A stretch of 64,000 nt of DNA from Dorea_D hominis (GTDB taxonomy: Bacteria > Bacillota > Clostridia > Lachnospirales > Lachnospiraceae), in the NCBI RefSeq assembly GCF_014287705.1, contig NZ_JACOOY010000014.1, positions 17,452-81,451 on the forward strand. Reading direction: 5' to 3'. A program made the translations under genes and the position numbers. Below are positions 41,559 through 50,818 of the stretch, piece after piece. The notes beneath the pieces were generated by a model that ran no database searches, was not told the DNA's origin, and saw only the letters and a program-made list of their open reading frames with translations. Position 1 is the first letter of the stretch. Each line of letters starts with the position of its first letter.

Positions 41559-41870
41559 CTACCTGTCCTCCTCATAAATCTGCATGATCCTGGTTACTCC
41601 TGACATCGTCAGTATTTTTTTCATTCTTTCACTTGTATGCACGGCACACACCTCTCCTCCCAGCATATAAATTCGTTTATATCTCCCCATAATGACACCG
41701 ATTCCGGAGCTGTCCATAAATGTCGTATCCGTAAAATCAAAGATCACATACCGGATATGATTCTGGTCGATCAGATAATCGGAACGTTTCCGGATTTCTT
41801 CTGCATTGTGATGATCCAGTTCTCCGGGGAGAAAAATAGTAAGACAGTTCTCCTGCACTTCATATTTCAT
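41559..41870 (-). CDS. spoIIAA: Anti-anti-sigma factor SpoIIAA
   Basis: 103 residues. STAS-domain protein whose phosphorylation state decides sigma-F release. The phosphorylated Ser is in FMDSSGIGVIMGRY. AAGGAGG precedes the ATG. A sigma-H promoter would be expected, but I could not identify one in the 84 bp upstream. Confidence 0.96.
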   Translation of the reverse strand: MKYEVQENCLTIFLPGELDHHNAEEIRKRSDYLIDQNHIRYVIFDFTDTTFMDSSGIGVIMGRYKRIYMLGGEVCAVHTSERMKKILTMSGVTRIMQIYEEDR

Positions 41871-41896
41871 TGTGTGTCCTCCTTTTTTGAGTAAAG

Positions 41897-41928
41897 AAAA
41901 AGGACATGCTTCTTCGCATATCCTTTTC
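41897..41928 (-). terminator. Terminator of the folC-TPR operon
   Basis: Minus-strand hairpin AAAAGGATATGC / GCATGTCCTTTT with a 6-nt loop and TTTTTCTTT tail, between the TPR gene and spoIIAA. Confidence 0.7.
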
Positions 41929-41954
41929 TTTCGTAATTACATTCATATATTTAT

Positions 41955-43280
41955 TTAGTTTTGTTTATTCTGTTTATTCAATGCCTCTTGCGCTGTTGTA
42001 GCCGCTTCTTTTCCGCTGTACTTATCGACAATCTTCTGATAGTATGTATTAGCCTTGCCTGTCTTATTCTGTTTTTCATAGCATTGTGCAAGAAGGAGCA
42101 TTGCTTTTCCATCATTGTAACCCTGGTCCATCTGCATGATCTGATCCAGATTACTGATCGCAGTATCATAATTTGCCGCATCATAATTTGCTGTCGCAGT
42201 AGCAAATAATCTCTGGCACATTGTCGGATAAAGTGATGATGTAATCTGCTCAAATTGTTTCTTTCCCTGTGTGCCAAGTGTGCTCTTATTCACTTTCAGA
42301 AGCTCTGCCAGCATATCCGCATTACTCATATCACCGGCTTTGTAATGATCAGCAATGTTCATCACCGCCTCATAGCTTTCCTGTGTTGTAGCTGCGGTTG
42401 CTTTTGATTTCTTATTCTTCTTGTCGGAAGAGCGGTAAGTTTCCAGTTCTTTCTTAAGTGCACTAATCTGCGCATCCTGCGTTGCAATCTGGTCACTGAA
42501 CGAAGCCGTCTGTTTGTTGACAGTCTTCTGTCTTGAATTAGATACCGCCGGAAGGATCAGAAACCACATAACCGCGACACCGACTGCAAGTCCGATCAAA
42601 ATATTCAGAACTGTATGCAGCCCCAGATTTTCTTTAAAATTACCGGATGCCGGCTGAATGATCGTCTCATTTCCCAGATTGTAAGAAACAAAATCTTCTT
42701 TTTTCTTATCTTTTATTCTGACAGTTCTGCTCTTTCGGATCTGATTCAGTTCATGCATATATCGAAGTGTCACCGGATCTGTCGTATCTAGCCTGTGCGC
42801 TGCACGGATCTCCTGTCTCGCCATAGAATACTGTTCATTCTTCAGATACAGAAGTGCCAGAAGCTGGCGTGCTTTTACATAACCCGGATGCGCGGCAACT
42901 GCTTTCTTAAGCTGCATGATCGCAATATCATCGCCACCCTGTCTGGCATATTTAATACTCTGGTTATATTTTTTGACTGCTTGGTTCACTTGCTCCAGCT
43001 CTCCCGGAACTTCCTGTACCTTTTTAATAAAATAATTGGCAATATTATCTTTGGATTGGAAATTCTTACTGAGAATCCATTCTACAAGTGCTTCTACCAC
43101 TTCTCCTCTGCCATAATAAACAAGACCGAGAAGGTTTCTGGCTGCTACATTCGCATTATTATATTGTAAACTACGTCTGAGCGATAGAATTGCTCCGGAC
43201 AGATCCCGTATATTCGCACGCTTCAGACCATCATTATACCAGTAGTTGGACTGGTACACGAGTTTCGTTGAATAATCCAT
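41955..43280 (-). CDS. TPR-repeat single-pass membrane protein
   Basis: 441 residues. N-terminal cytoplasmic TPR repeats (about 10-180: GAILSLRRSLQYNNANVAAR, AIMQLKKAVAAHPGYVKARQ). One transmembrane helix (about 225-248) is followed by a coiled coil (about 262-290) and a second TPR block on the outside (about 340-440, TAISNLDQIMQMDQGYNDGK). No enzymatic domain. It probably organises a membrane or envelope complex. It follows folC and a 44-residue ORF. Confidence 0.75.
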   Translation of the reverse strand: MDYSTKLVYQSNYWYNDGLKRANIRDLSGAILSLRRSLQYNNANVAARNLLGLVYYGRGEVVEALVEWILSKNFQSKDNIANYFIKKVQEVPGELEQVNQAVKKYNQSIKYARQGGDDIAIMQLKKAVAAHPGYVKARQLLALLYLKNEQYSMARQEIRAAHRLDTTDPVTLRYMHELNQIRKSRTVRIKDKKKEDFVSYNLGNETIIQPASGNFKENLGLHTVLNILIGLAVGVAVMWFLILPAVSNSRQKTVNKQTASFSDQIATQDAQISALKKELETYRSSDKKNKKSKATAATTQESYEAVMNIADHYKAGDMSNADMLAELLKVNKSTLGTQGKKQFEQITSSLYPTMCQRLFATATANYDAANYDTAISNLDQIMQMDQGYNDGKAMLLLAQCYEKQNKTGKANTYYQKIVDKYSGKEAATTAQEALNKQNKQN

Positions 43281-43290
43281 ATAATCCCCT

Positions 43291-43425
43291 TTATTTCGTC
43301 TGTTCCATCATCTCTCGTATAATGTCTGTCATATCACTTAAGTCTTCCTGATACACCGCGCCCTCGATATCTTCTACTTCCAGACTCGGCTGAAACTTCT
43401 TCACTTCTTCATCGTAATTCAGCAT
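43291..43425 (-). CDS. 44-residue acidic ORF between folC and the TPR gene
   Basis: MLNYDEEVKKFQPSLEVEDI and an acidic helical tail (MTDIIREMMEQTK). Its GGAGGTAAC ribosome site lies within the folC end; it overlaps folC by 17 bp and ends 11 bp before the TPR gene. The strong ribosome site and tight packing suggest that it is expressed. Function unknown. Confidence 0.6.
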   Translation of the reverse strand: MLNYDEEVKKFQPSLEVEDIEGAVYQEDLSDMTDIIREMMEQTK

Positions 43426-44752
43426 GATTGTTACCTCCTGCTATTCGTTCTTTTATAGCTCCCACAAGATACAAAGATCCGAGACAGTAAATCTCACTCT
43501 CTCCCCGTCTGTCATAAGCTTCCTTAAGGGCATCCCCTATATCGCTTTTAGCCACAACTTCACAGTCCGTATATCTTTCAAATACTTTCTTAAGTTCTTC
43601 GGCTGACACTCTCCGTTTGTCAGGGATCTCTGTTACAATATATAACTTTGCCGGCAGATACCTGCACAGATATGCAATCATCCACTCGTAGTCTTTGTCC
43701 GCCACAGCAGAAAATACTACTATCGGCAATGGTTCCGGTTCCGGATACAAAAGGTGTATACTCTCCACAAACGCTTCGATCGCACCCGGATTATGCGCTC
43801 CGTCTACAAGCACATGCTCCGCTACTTCTTCCATACGCCCTTCCCAGTGAATAGATGCGACGGCATCAACCCACTTCTTCCTCCTGTCCGGTTCGCTCTC
43901 ACAGTTTCCTAACAGACATTCCAGTGCTTCCAACGCAATCTGCGCATTCATTACCTGATAACATCCGCAGATTGGAACCTGCCAGATAACATCTTTATCA
44001 TAAGCATTTCGCCTTGAAAATGCAATATGGTTTCTCGTAACTTCACGGATTTCGAACGCATTTTTCGAGATTTTTCTGCAAGGTGCGTGCATTTTCTCCG
44101 CCTGGCGTCGTATCACTTCCGTCGCCTCTGCCCGGCTTCCGTCAAAAATAACCGGAACTCCTTCCTTGATAATCCCTGCTTTTTCAAAAGCAATTTTCTC
44201 AATTGTATCACCCAGAATCGCTGTGTGATCCAGACTGATGGATGTGATGACTGTAAGAACCGGACTTTCCACAGCATTGGTCGCATCCAGTCTGCCACCG
44301 AGTCCTGTTTCCAAAATGATATATTCTACGCCTGCCTTTTCAAAGGCTTTCATCCCCATGCCAAACAGAAATTCAAAATAAGAAGGATGTCCTTCACCTT
44401 CCTGCTCCATTTCCTGTGCTACATGATACGCTTCACAGAATACATCATAAAATGTATCATCGGAAATCTCTTCTCTGTCAATCTGTATTCGTTCATTGAT
44501 CTTGATCAGATGTGGCGATGTGAAAAAACCTGTTTTTTTCCCTTCTGCCTGCAAAACAGCCTGCAGATAAGCACATACGGAACCTTTTCCATTCGTACCC
44601 GCCACATGGATGACTTTGCAGTTCTCTGCCGGATTCTGTAATTTTTCCAAATATTTTTTTGTATGCTTTAACGGATGTTTTTCCGTAAACTTGGGAAGCT
44701 CTTCGATATAATCGACAGCTTCCCTGTAATTAGACGGTATTTGATGTTTCAT
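43409..44752 (-). CDS. folC: Folylpolyglutamate synthase / dihydrofolate synthase
   Basis: 447 residues. Adds glutamate to folates (and possibly to dihydropteroate). Mur-ligase fold with P-loop AGTNGKGSVCAYL (about 51-63), TSPHLIKINERIQID, and ETGLGGRLDATN. Its start overlaps the stop of the upstream LTA-synthase-like gene by one base. Confidence 0.95.
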   Translation of the reverse strand: MKHQIPSNYREAVDYIEELPKFTEKHPLKHTKKYLEKLQNPAENCKVIHVAGTNGKGSVCAYLQAVLQAEGKKTGFFTSPHLIKINERIQIDREEISDDTFYDVFCEAYHVAQEMEQEGEGHPSYFEFLFGMGMKAFEKAGVEYIILETGLGGRLDATNAVESPVLTVITSISLDHTAILGDTIEKIAFEKAGIIKEGVPVIFDGSRAEATEVIRRQAEKMHAPCRKISKNAFEIREVTRNHIAFSRRNAYDKDVIWQVPICGCYQVMNAQIALEALECLLGNCESEPDRRKKWVDAVASIHWEGRMEEVAEHVLVDGAHNPGAIEAFVESIHLLYPEPEPLPIVVFSAVADKDYEWMIAYLCRYLPAKLYIVTEIPDKRRVSAEELKKVFERYTDCEVVAKSDIGDALKEAYDRRGESEIYCLGSLYLVGAIKERIAGGNNHAELR

Positions 44753-46962
44753 TATTTATCTCCGTCGGCCTGTGGTACCCAGGACTTGGTTGTATCGGTT
44801 CCTGTTCCTTTTTGTACTGTCAGTTTTCCATCCTTATAAATATATTCATCTGACTTTCTGAATACCGTATCGCTAGATCCCATTTGTACAATCGAGATCT
44901 TATCTCCATTCTTAAGTTCTGTCTCATCCAGGTCAATTCTCGTATTATTCAGAAACGTAGAATCCTGCTTCTCGTCATTTACAAATACTTTGCTCGATTT
45001 GGTAAAGTTTTCGCCATACAGACTGTAACCTTCATCGAGATGCGGTACAACATTTTTCAATGTTACATTGCGGATTCCCATCTTCATATGTCCTTCTGTG
45101 ATCGGTTTCTTGCCATTGTAAACATACTGTTTGCCATAAAGGATATCGTACTGTAAAAGCTCCAGGTCGGACAGATAATTCTTCGTCTTTCTTCTTGTCT
45201 GATGATAGTTGAACAATGTTCCGGAATGGATTCCCAGACGTTCAAATACTTCTGACATGATCTGGTAAGACGGAATATTTCTGTCCTGTTTCTTAAGCCC
45301 GATATTATCCCAGATGACATAGTTCGTGTTGTAGAGATACCGGCTCTTTAAGTCTTCTGCTTTTAAGCCCATTGTCGGAAGATGATCGCCGTAGAAAACT
45401 ACAACGGTCGGTTCTTTTCTCTTCTCTACTGCCTTAATCAGATTACCGGCGAACTGATCCATCTCATAAACCTGATTTACATAGTATTCCCATTTATTCT
45501 TCAATGCCTCATCATCGATCCCCGATACTGTAATTCTCGGATTCTGGATTACTTTCTCTGTCGGGTAATCACCATGTCCTTGCAGGCTGACTGTAAATAC
45601 GAAATCATTTTCTTTTGTTGAATTCATCGCATCCATAATATGCTGTACAAGCACGGCATCTTTCGCCCAGCCATTCTCTGTAAGCTGCAAAATGTTCATA
45701 AATTCTTTACTCGTAAAACTGTCAAATCCAATATTATTAAATACTCTCGCACGGCTGTAGAAATTACCGCCATTATTATGCAGCGCATGTGTTCCGTATC
45801 CTAATTTTCCTAATGCAGTAGCCGCACTCTCGCATGTATGATCCTTCAGCATTGTCTTATATGGATATTCTCCCGGTCCGAAATAACGTAAATTCATTCC
45901 GGTCAGCACCTCAAACTCTGTGTTCGCTGTTCCGGCTCCTACTGATGGTACCTTGAAATATCCGGTCGAATATTTCTTAAACATCTTATGAAGATTCGGG
46001 CACACATCCTGAGATGTCTTGAAAAATTCTGCATTATCTACATCGAAATAAGATTCCAGCTGAACAAATAAAATATTCGGTTTTGTCTTCTTCGTCTTTG
46101 CATTTGTGATCTTAGATTCCGTAAGTTTCCCATTCTGTCCGATCTCTTCCATCGTTTTCTTACTGTAACCGCTCGGCTCATCAATTCCGGTGTTGAACAC
46201 ACTTGCCATGAAGCAGTACGGAAGTCCGTAGTCTTCATATGCAAATGCGATATTTCCGAAATATGTGGATACGACTCTTTTGTCTACTGCCTGATTGGAA
46301 ACAAATACATATAACACTGCACATACAACAATTCCAATCAATGCACGAACGTGGTGAATCTTTCCATCATACTGTCCGCCACGTCTCCACATAGAAATCA
46401 TCCATACAACAACCGCCGCGATTCCTACGATAAATAATATAATCTCAAATCCGTCCAGATATTTATTGATCAGCGATAATCCGTCTGATGCAATCTTCAA
46501 ATCCTGCGCATTAAATGGAGTAACACGCTTTAGCAGCATATAGCCGTTTGCTATACCAAGAATCATCCAGAATACACTGATAATAATCCGGACAAACACT
46601 CTCCGCTTGAACAAATATACAATGGAAAATGTGACAAATATCATAAATGCATTATACAAAAATACCAAAGGGGATCCCGTCATATAAATCCACGCTTCTA
46701 CGAGTGAATGACGGGAAATCGCCTCAATTGCGAAGTTGATGATACATGCAAGCAGCGCATGGAACACCAGCGAAAAACGATTCATAAATTTATAAACAGG
46801 CTGCATTTTCCTTGCAAATGCACTGTTGCGGCGCGCTTCAATAATTCTCGCACGCCGCTCCTTTCGTGCCTTAAAGTGGCGAATAACGTCTTCTTTTTTC
46901 AGATTCTTTAATTTGTCAATTGCACCTTTAATATCCGGTTTTTTAATATGAATTTTTTTCAT
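44752..46962 (-). CDS. LTA synthase family phosphoglycerol transferase
   Basis: 736 residues. A basic N-terminus and five transmembrane helices (about 55-215) are followed by an extracellular sulfatase-fold domain (about 295-600). Features are VQLESYFDVDNAEF, the catalytic Thr region GAGTANTEFEVL, GHGDYPTE and FYGDHLPTMG for the metal site. A beta-rich C-terminal domain follows (about 630-736). Family enzymes polymerise glycerol phosphate on lipoteichoic acid or transfer it to other glycans. The C-terminal extension is longer than in the typical about 650-residue LtaS. Followed immediately by folC. Confidence 0.88.
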   Translation of the reverse strand: MKKIHIKKPDIKGAIDKLKNLKKEDVIRHFKARKERRARIIEARRNSAFARKMQPVYKFMNRFSLVFHALLACIINFAIEAISRHSLVEAWIYMTGSPLVFLYNAFMIFVTFSIVYLFKRRVFVRIIISVFWMILGIANGYMLLKRVTPFNAQDLKIASDGLSLINKYLDGFEIILFIVGIAAVVVWMISMWRRGGQYDGKIHHVRALIGIVVCAVLYVFVSNQAVDKRVVSTYFGNIAFAYEDYGLPYCFMASVFNTGIDEPSGYSKKTMEEIGQNGKLTESKITNAKTKKTKPNILFVQLESYFDVDNAEFFKTSQDVCPNLHKMFKKYSTGYFKVPSVGAGTANTEFEVLTGMNLRYFGPGEYPYKTMLKDHTCESAATALGKLGYGTHALHNNGGNFYSRARVFNNIGFDSFTSKEFMNILQLTENGWAKDAVLVQHIMDAMNSTKENDFVFTVSLQGHGDYPTEKVIQNPRITVSGIDDEALKNKWEYYVNQVYEMDQFAGNLIKAVEKRKEPTVVVFYGDHLPTMGLKAEDLKSRYLYNTNYVIWDNIGLKKQDRNIPSYQIMSEVFERLGIHSGTLFNYHQTRRKTKNYLSDLELLQYDILYGKQYVYNGKKPITEGHMKMGIRNVTLKNVVPHLDEGYSLYGENFTKSSKVFVNDEKQDSTFLNNTRIDLDETELKNGDKISIVQMGSSDTVFRKSDEYIYKDGKLTVQKGTGTDTTKSWVPQADGDK

Positions 46963-46987
46963 AATATCCCCTTACATATCTTCTAGT

Positions 46988-49651
46988 TTATTTGGACTGT
47001 TTTGCTTTCAGTCCTTCCAATCTTTCAGATACCTGTGCTTTCATCTGTTTGTAAGTTTCCAGTTTCTCACGTTCTTCCTGAACTTTTGCTTCCGGTGCTT
47101 TGCTTACAAATTTTTCATTATTTAACATTCCCTGTGCACGGGCAATCTCTTTATTTAAACGAGTTTCTTCTTTGGTCAGACGTTCGATTTCCTGATCGAA
47201 GTCAATCAGTTCTTCTAACGGAACGTATACAGTTGCATCCGGAACAACTACGGATACTGCGTCATCTGCAATTCCTGCTTTATCTTTCTGAATAACAAGA
47301 TCCAGCACAGAAGCCATCTGTTTTGCAGAATTTGTCATAAATGCAAGTCCATCGCATAATGTCTGATCTTCGCAAACTACATATGCAGTTGCTTTTCTTG
47401 AATTCGGAACGTTCATCTCTGCACGTACGTTACGGATACCACGTACAATCTCTTTGTAGTGATCTACAATGCGCTCAGCTTCCGGAAAGTTCAGAGCTTC
47501 GTCATATTCCGGCCATGCAGACATCATCAGTGACTCCTCTTCCGGAATCAGCTTGCCGTAAATCTCTTCTGTTACAAATGGCATATACGGATGCAGTAAT
47601 TTCAGAGAGTCTTTCAGAACTTCTCTTAATGTCCAGAGTGCGTCATTTGCTCCCTTTGGATCTTCTTCTGCATGGTAAATACGATATTTTGCAAGCTCGA
47701 TATACCAGTCACAGAACTCATCCCAGATGAAGTCATACAGCTTAGACAATGCAATTCCGAGTTCGAATTTATCCATGTTTTCTGTCACATCTTTAATCAA
47801 TGTGTTGCATTTTGATAAGATCCACTGATCTGACGGATGCAAGCTGTCTTTTGCAGGTTCTTCTAATTTCTTCTCATCCAGGTTCATCATAATGAAACGT
47901 GACGCATTCCATACTTTATTTGCAAAGTTTCGGCTTGCCTCAACTCTTTCATTATAGAAACGCATATCGTTACCAGGTGCATTACCGGTAATCAGTGTCA
48001 TACGCAGCGCATCTGCTCCGTACTGGTCGATGATTTCCAGTGGATCGATACCATTTCCAAGAGACTTACTCATCTTACGTCCCTGTGAATCTCTTACCAG
48101 TCCATGAATAAATACGGTATGGAACGGCGCTTTTCCAGTATGTGCATATCCTGAGAATACCATTCGGATTACCCAGAAGAAGATAATATCATATCCTGTT
48201 ACAAGCACATCTGTCGGATAGAAGTAATCCAGATCTTCGCTCTGATCCGGCCATCCAAGTGTTGAGAACGGCCACAGCGCTGAACTGAACCATGTATCCA
48301 GTGTATCTTCGTCCTGTGTCAGATGTGTACATCCGCATTTCGGGCATTTTTCCGGCATACCGTGAGATACAACAACTTCTCCGCAATCATCACAGTAGTA
48401 AGCCGGGATTCTGTGTCCCCACCAGATCTGGCGAGAAATACACCAGTCACGGATATTTTCCAGCCAGTGCAGATAAATCTTGTTAAAACGCTCCGGAACG
48501 AATTTTAATTCGCCAGTCTTGATCGCATTGATCGCCGGTTTTGCGAGTTCGTCCATCTTCACAAACCACTGCTGCTTTACCATCGGTTCAACCGTTGTGT
48601 GGCAACGGTCATGTGTTCCAACATTATGAGAGTGCGGAACAACCTTTACAAGATATCCCTGCTCTTCCAGATCAGCAACCATTGCTTTTCTTGCTTCGTA
48701 ACGATCCATACCTGCATATTTACCACCATACTGTTCGTTGATCGTCGCATCATCGTTCATGACATTGATCTCCGGCAGATTATGGCGTTTTCCGACTTCA
48801 AAGTCGTTCGGGTCGTGAGCCGGTGTAATCTTAACAGCACCTGTTCCGAATTCTTTGTCTACATAATAATCTGCAACGATCGGAATCTCTCTGTCTGTCA
48901 GCGGCAGAAGACATTTTTTTCCTACGATATCTTTGTATCTCTCATCATCCGGATGTACTGCGATTGCCGTATCTCCAAGCATTGTCTCCGGACGTGTTGT
49001 CGCAATCTCAAGGAAATCATCTGTTCCAACGATCGGATATTTGATATGCCAGAAGAATCCATCCTGCTCTTCATGCTCTACTTCCGCATCAGAAAGGGAT
49101 GTCTTACATACCGGACACCAGTTAATGATACGGGATCCTTTATAAATAAATCCTTTCTCATGCAGGCTGATAAATACCTGCTCTACAGCCTTGGAGCAGC
49201 CTTCATCCATTGTAAATCGCTCTCTGTCCCAGTCACAGGAAACACCAAGTTTCTTTAACTGTCCTTCGATTGTTCCGGCATACTCTTCTTTCCACTGCCA
49301 TGTTCTCTCTAAGAATTTCTCTCTTCCAAGTTCTTTTTTATCAATTCCTTCTTCTTTTAACTGATTGGTAACTTTTACTTCTGTAGAGATTGCTGCATGA
49401 TCTGTTCCCGGAATCCACAGAGCATTATACCCCTGCATTCTCTTATAACGGATCAGAATGTCCTGCAGTGTATTGTCTAAAGCATGTCCCATATGCAGCT
49501 TACCGGTAATATTCGGTGGCGGCATTACTGTTGTAAATGGTTTCTTACTTCTGTCTACTTCTGCATGAAAATACTGGTTTTCACACCATTTTTCATATAA
49601 TTTTGATTCAATCTCTTTTGGATTGTATGTGGTCTCTAAGTTCTGACTCAT
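46988..49651 (-). CDS. valS: Valyl-tRNA synthetase
   Basis: 887 residues from the ATG at 49651, five bases after GAGGAGG; the longer frame start at 49675 has no ribosome site. Charges tRNA-Val. PPPNITGKLHMGHAL carries the HIGH signature, KMSKSLGNG the KMSKS loop, and the editing domain and C-terminal coiled-coil arm (about 820-887) are present. Expression is controlled by a T-box leader. Confidence 0.97.
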   Translation of the reverse strand: MSQNLETTYNPKEIESKLYEKWCENQYFHAEVDRSKKPFTTVMPPPNITGKLHMGHALDNTLQDILIRYKRMQGYNALWIPGTDHAAISTEVKVTNQLKEEGIDKKELGREKFLERTWQWKEEYAGTIEGQLKKLGVSCDWDRERFTMDEGCSKAVEQVFISLHEKGFIYKGSRIINWCPVCKTSLSDAEVEHEEQDGFFWHIKYPIVGTDDFLEIATTRPETMLGDTAIAVHPDDERYKDIVGKKCLLPLTDREIPIVADYYVDKEFGTGAVKITPAHDPNDFEVGKRHNLPEINVMNDDATINEQYGGKYAGMDRYEARKAMVADLEEQGYLVKVVPHSHNVGTHDRCHTTVEPMVKQQWFVKMDELAKPAINAIKTGELKFVPERFNKIYLHWLENIRDWCISRQIWWGHRIPAYYCDDCGEVVVSHGMPEKCPKCGCTHLTQDEDTLDTWFSSALWPFSTLGWPDQSEDLDYFYPTDVLVTGYDIIFFWVIRMVFSGYAHTGKAPFHTVFIHGLVRDSQGRKMSKSLGNGIDPLEIIDQYGADALRMTLITGNAPGNDMRFYNERVEASRNFANKVWNASRFIMMNLDEKKLEEPAKDSLHPSDQWILSKCNTLIKDVTENMDKFELGIALSKLYDFIWDEFCDWYIELAKYRIYHAEEDPKGANDALWTLREVLKDSLKLLHPYMPFVTEEIYGKLIPEEESLMMSAWPEYDEALNFPEAERIVDHYKEIVRGIRNVRAEMNVPNSRKATAYVVCEDQTLCDGLAFMTNSAKQMASVLDLVIQKDKAGIADDAVSVVVPDATVYVPLEELIDFDQEIERLTKEETRLNKEIARAQGMLNNEKFVSKAPEAKVQEEREKLETYKQMKAQVSERLEGLKAKQSK

Positions 49652-49711
49652 TGTTTCCTCCTCATAATTCCTCATAAGTTCTTATTTCACACTTTGGTCA
49701 CATTTGGACAA

Positions 49712-50014
49712 TTAAAAACGCCCTTTACACACGTAAAGGGCGACTGTAACCGCGGTACCACCTTTATAATATAGAAGAAACTCTTCCATATCTCTCATCT
49801 TATTCTTTAACGGGAATGACTCCGGGATATCCTACTTGTTCCTCTGATCTCTAACTCTACTGACCAGTTCGTAACCTGTCGTTTCAGATATCCGGCATCC
49901 AAAGCTACCTTCTGTATCTTCTGATTCTGAAACTGTCTTCCAGCCTGCGGACAGTTCTCTCTGGCAGGGAATGATACATACTCCTCTTCTTCAACGCCTT
50001 TACGTATAAACTCA
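49712..50014 (-). promoter_or_regulatory. T-box riboswitch of valS (GTA specifier)
   Basis: Minus-strand leader with the T-box GGTGGTACCGCGG (near 49748-49762) and the terminator CGCCCTTTAC / GTAAAGGGCG + TTTTT (49712-49742). In stem I an AGTA loop-E strand opposes GAAG-GTA-G, giving the valine codon GTA at 49906-49908 as specifier. It ends about 60 nt before valS. Confidence 0.93.
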
Positions 50015-50020
50015 CTGAAT

Positions 50021-50049
50021 ATCATATCTATCGATTCTGTTTTTGTCAA
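50021..50049 (-). promoter_or_regulatory. Promoter of the valS T-box transcript
   Basis: Minus strand TTGACA (50044-50049), 17 bp, TATGAT (50021-50026). Confidence 0.75.
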
Positions 50050-50082
50050 GGATTTTACACAGATTTCAGAAATCCTTAAGGT

Positions 50083-50111
50083 TTGACTTTCACTTTTTTA
50101 CTTCTTATAAT
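50083..50111 (+). promoter_or_regulatory. Promoter of the secreted Ig-like protein
   Basis: TTGACT (50083-50088), 17 bp, TATAAT (50106-50111), pointing away from the valS T-box promoter. Confidence 0.75.
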
Positions 50112-50147
50112 AAAGTTATCATAATCGATAGAAAGAGGGAAGAAATC

Positions 50148-50771
50148 ATGAAAAAGAAATTTACCACACTGTTAGTCGCTTTATTGCTGACAGTTCTGCT
50201 TCCTATGCCATTACCGGCACAGGCCGCTGATTCAGATGCTGATGTCTGCACACACGACTGGTCTGAATGGGAGGTAGTAAAAGAAGCAACTGTATTTAGA
50301 ACCGGTACAAAAGAACGCTTTTGTTGGTATTGCGACAGCATTCAAACCAAAACAACTCCAAAAATAAAAGCATATGCTAAAATAGCACCAAAATCGCTAA
50401 CGCTTTATAAGGGAAAATCAAAAAAGCTTAAAGTTTCCTATGGAAGAGGAGATTCTGTAAAAAAATGGAAATCTAGCAATAAAAAACTGGCATCTGTCAC
50501 ACAAACCGGGAAAATCAAAGCAAAGAAAAACGGAAAAGTTAAAATAACTGTCACCTTAAAATCCGGAAAAAAAGCTACGTGCAAAGTACGGATCATTACT
50601 AAAAAGAGAAAACCAAAACCGAAAAAGACTTCTGGAACCGTATATTGGACTCCTTCCGGACAAGTCTACCACAGCACCAGAAGCTGCCCTACGCTTAGCC
50701 GCTCTCGTGTTGTAAAATCAGGATCACTCGCCTCATGTCCAAAGAAAAGGCCTTGCAAAGTTTGTCATTAG
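50148..50771 (+). CDS. Secreted Ig-like (Big_2) protein with C-terminal Cys motif
   Basis: 207 residues from the ATG at 50148 (GAGGGAAG upstream). Signal peptide about 1-26 (ends AQA). A short Cys/His segment CTHDWSEWEVVKEAT...FCWYC (about 30-62) precedes one Big_2-like domain (about 75-150, YKGKSKKLKVSYG..WKSSNKKLASVTQTGKIKAKK). After a very basic linker comes YWTPSGQVYHSTRSCPTLSR..CPKKRPCKVCH, a terminal Cys/His motif often seen at the end of Lachnospiraceae secreted and nuclease-type proteins. Cell-surface role unknown. Confidence 0.8.
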   Translation: MKKKFTTLLVALLLTVLLPMPLPAQAADSDADVCTHDWSEWEVVKEATVFRTGTKERFCWYCDSIQTKTTPKIKAYAKIAPKSLTLYKGKSKKLKVSYGRGDSVKKWKSSNKKLASVTQTGKIKAKKNGKVKITVTLKSGKKATCKVRIITKKRKPKPKKTSGTVYWTPSGQVYHSTRSCPTLSRSRVVKSGSLASCPKKRPCKVCH

Positions 50772-50785
50772 TATCAAAAGTTTTG

Positions 50786-50818
50786 AAAAGCATGAACTAT
50801 ATAAAGTTCATGCTTTTT
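50786..50818. terminator. Bidirectional terminator
   Basis: AAAAGCATGAACT / AGTTCATGCTTTT with a 6-nt loop. It closes both the secreted-protein gene and, from the other side, the AEC transporter, whose last codons lie in the stem. Confidence 0.8.

Noticed and set aside
49807..50049. 80-residue minus-strand ORF upstream of valS
   Set aside because: It is the T-box leader read as protein; the RNA motifs explain the conservation.
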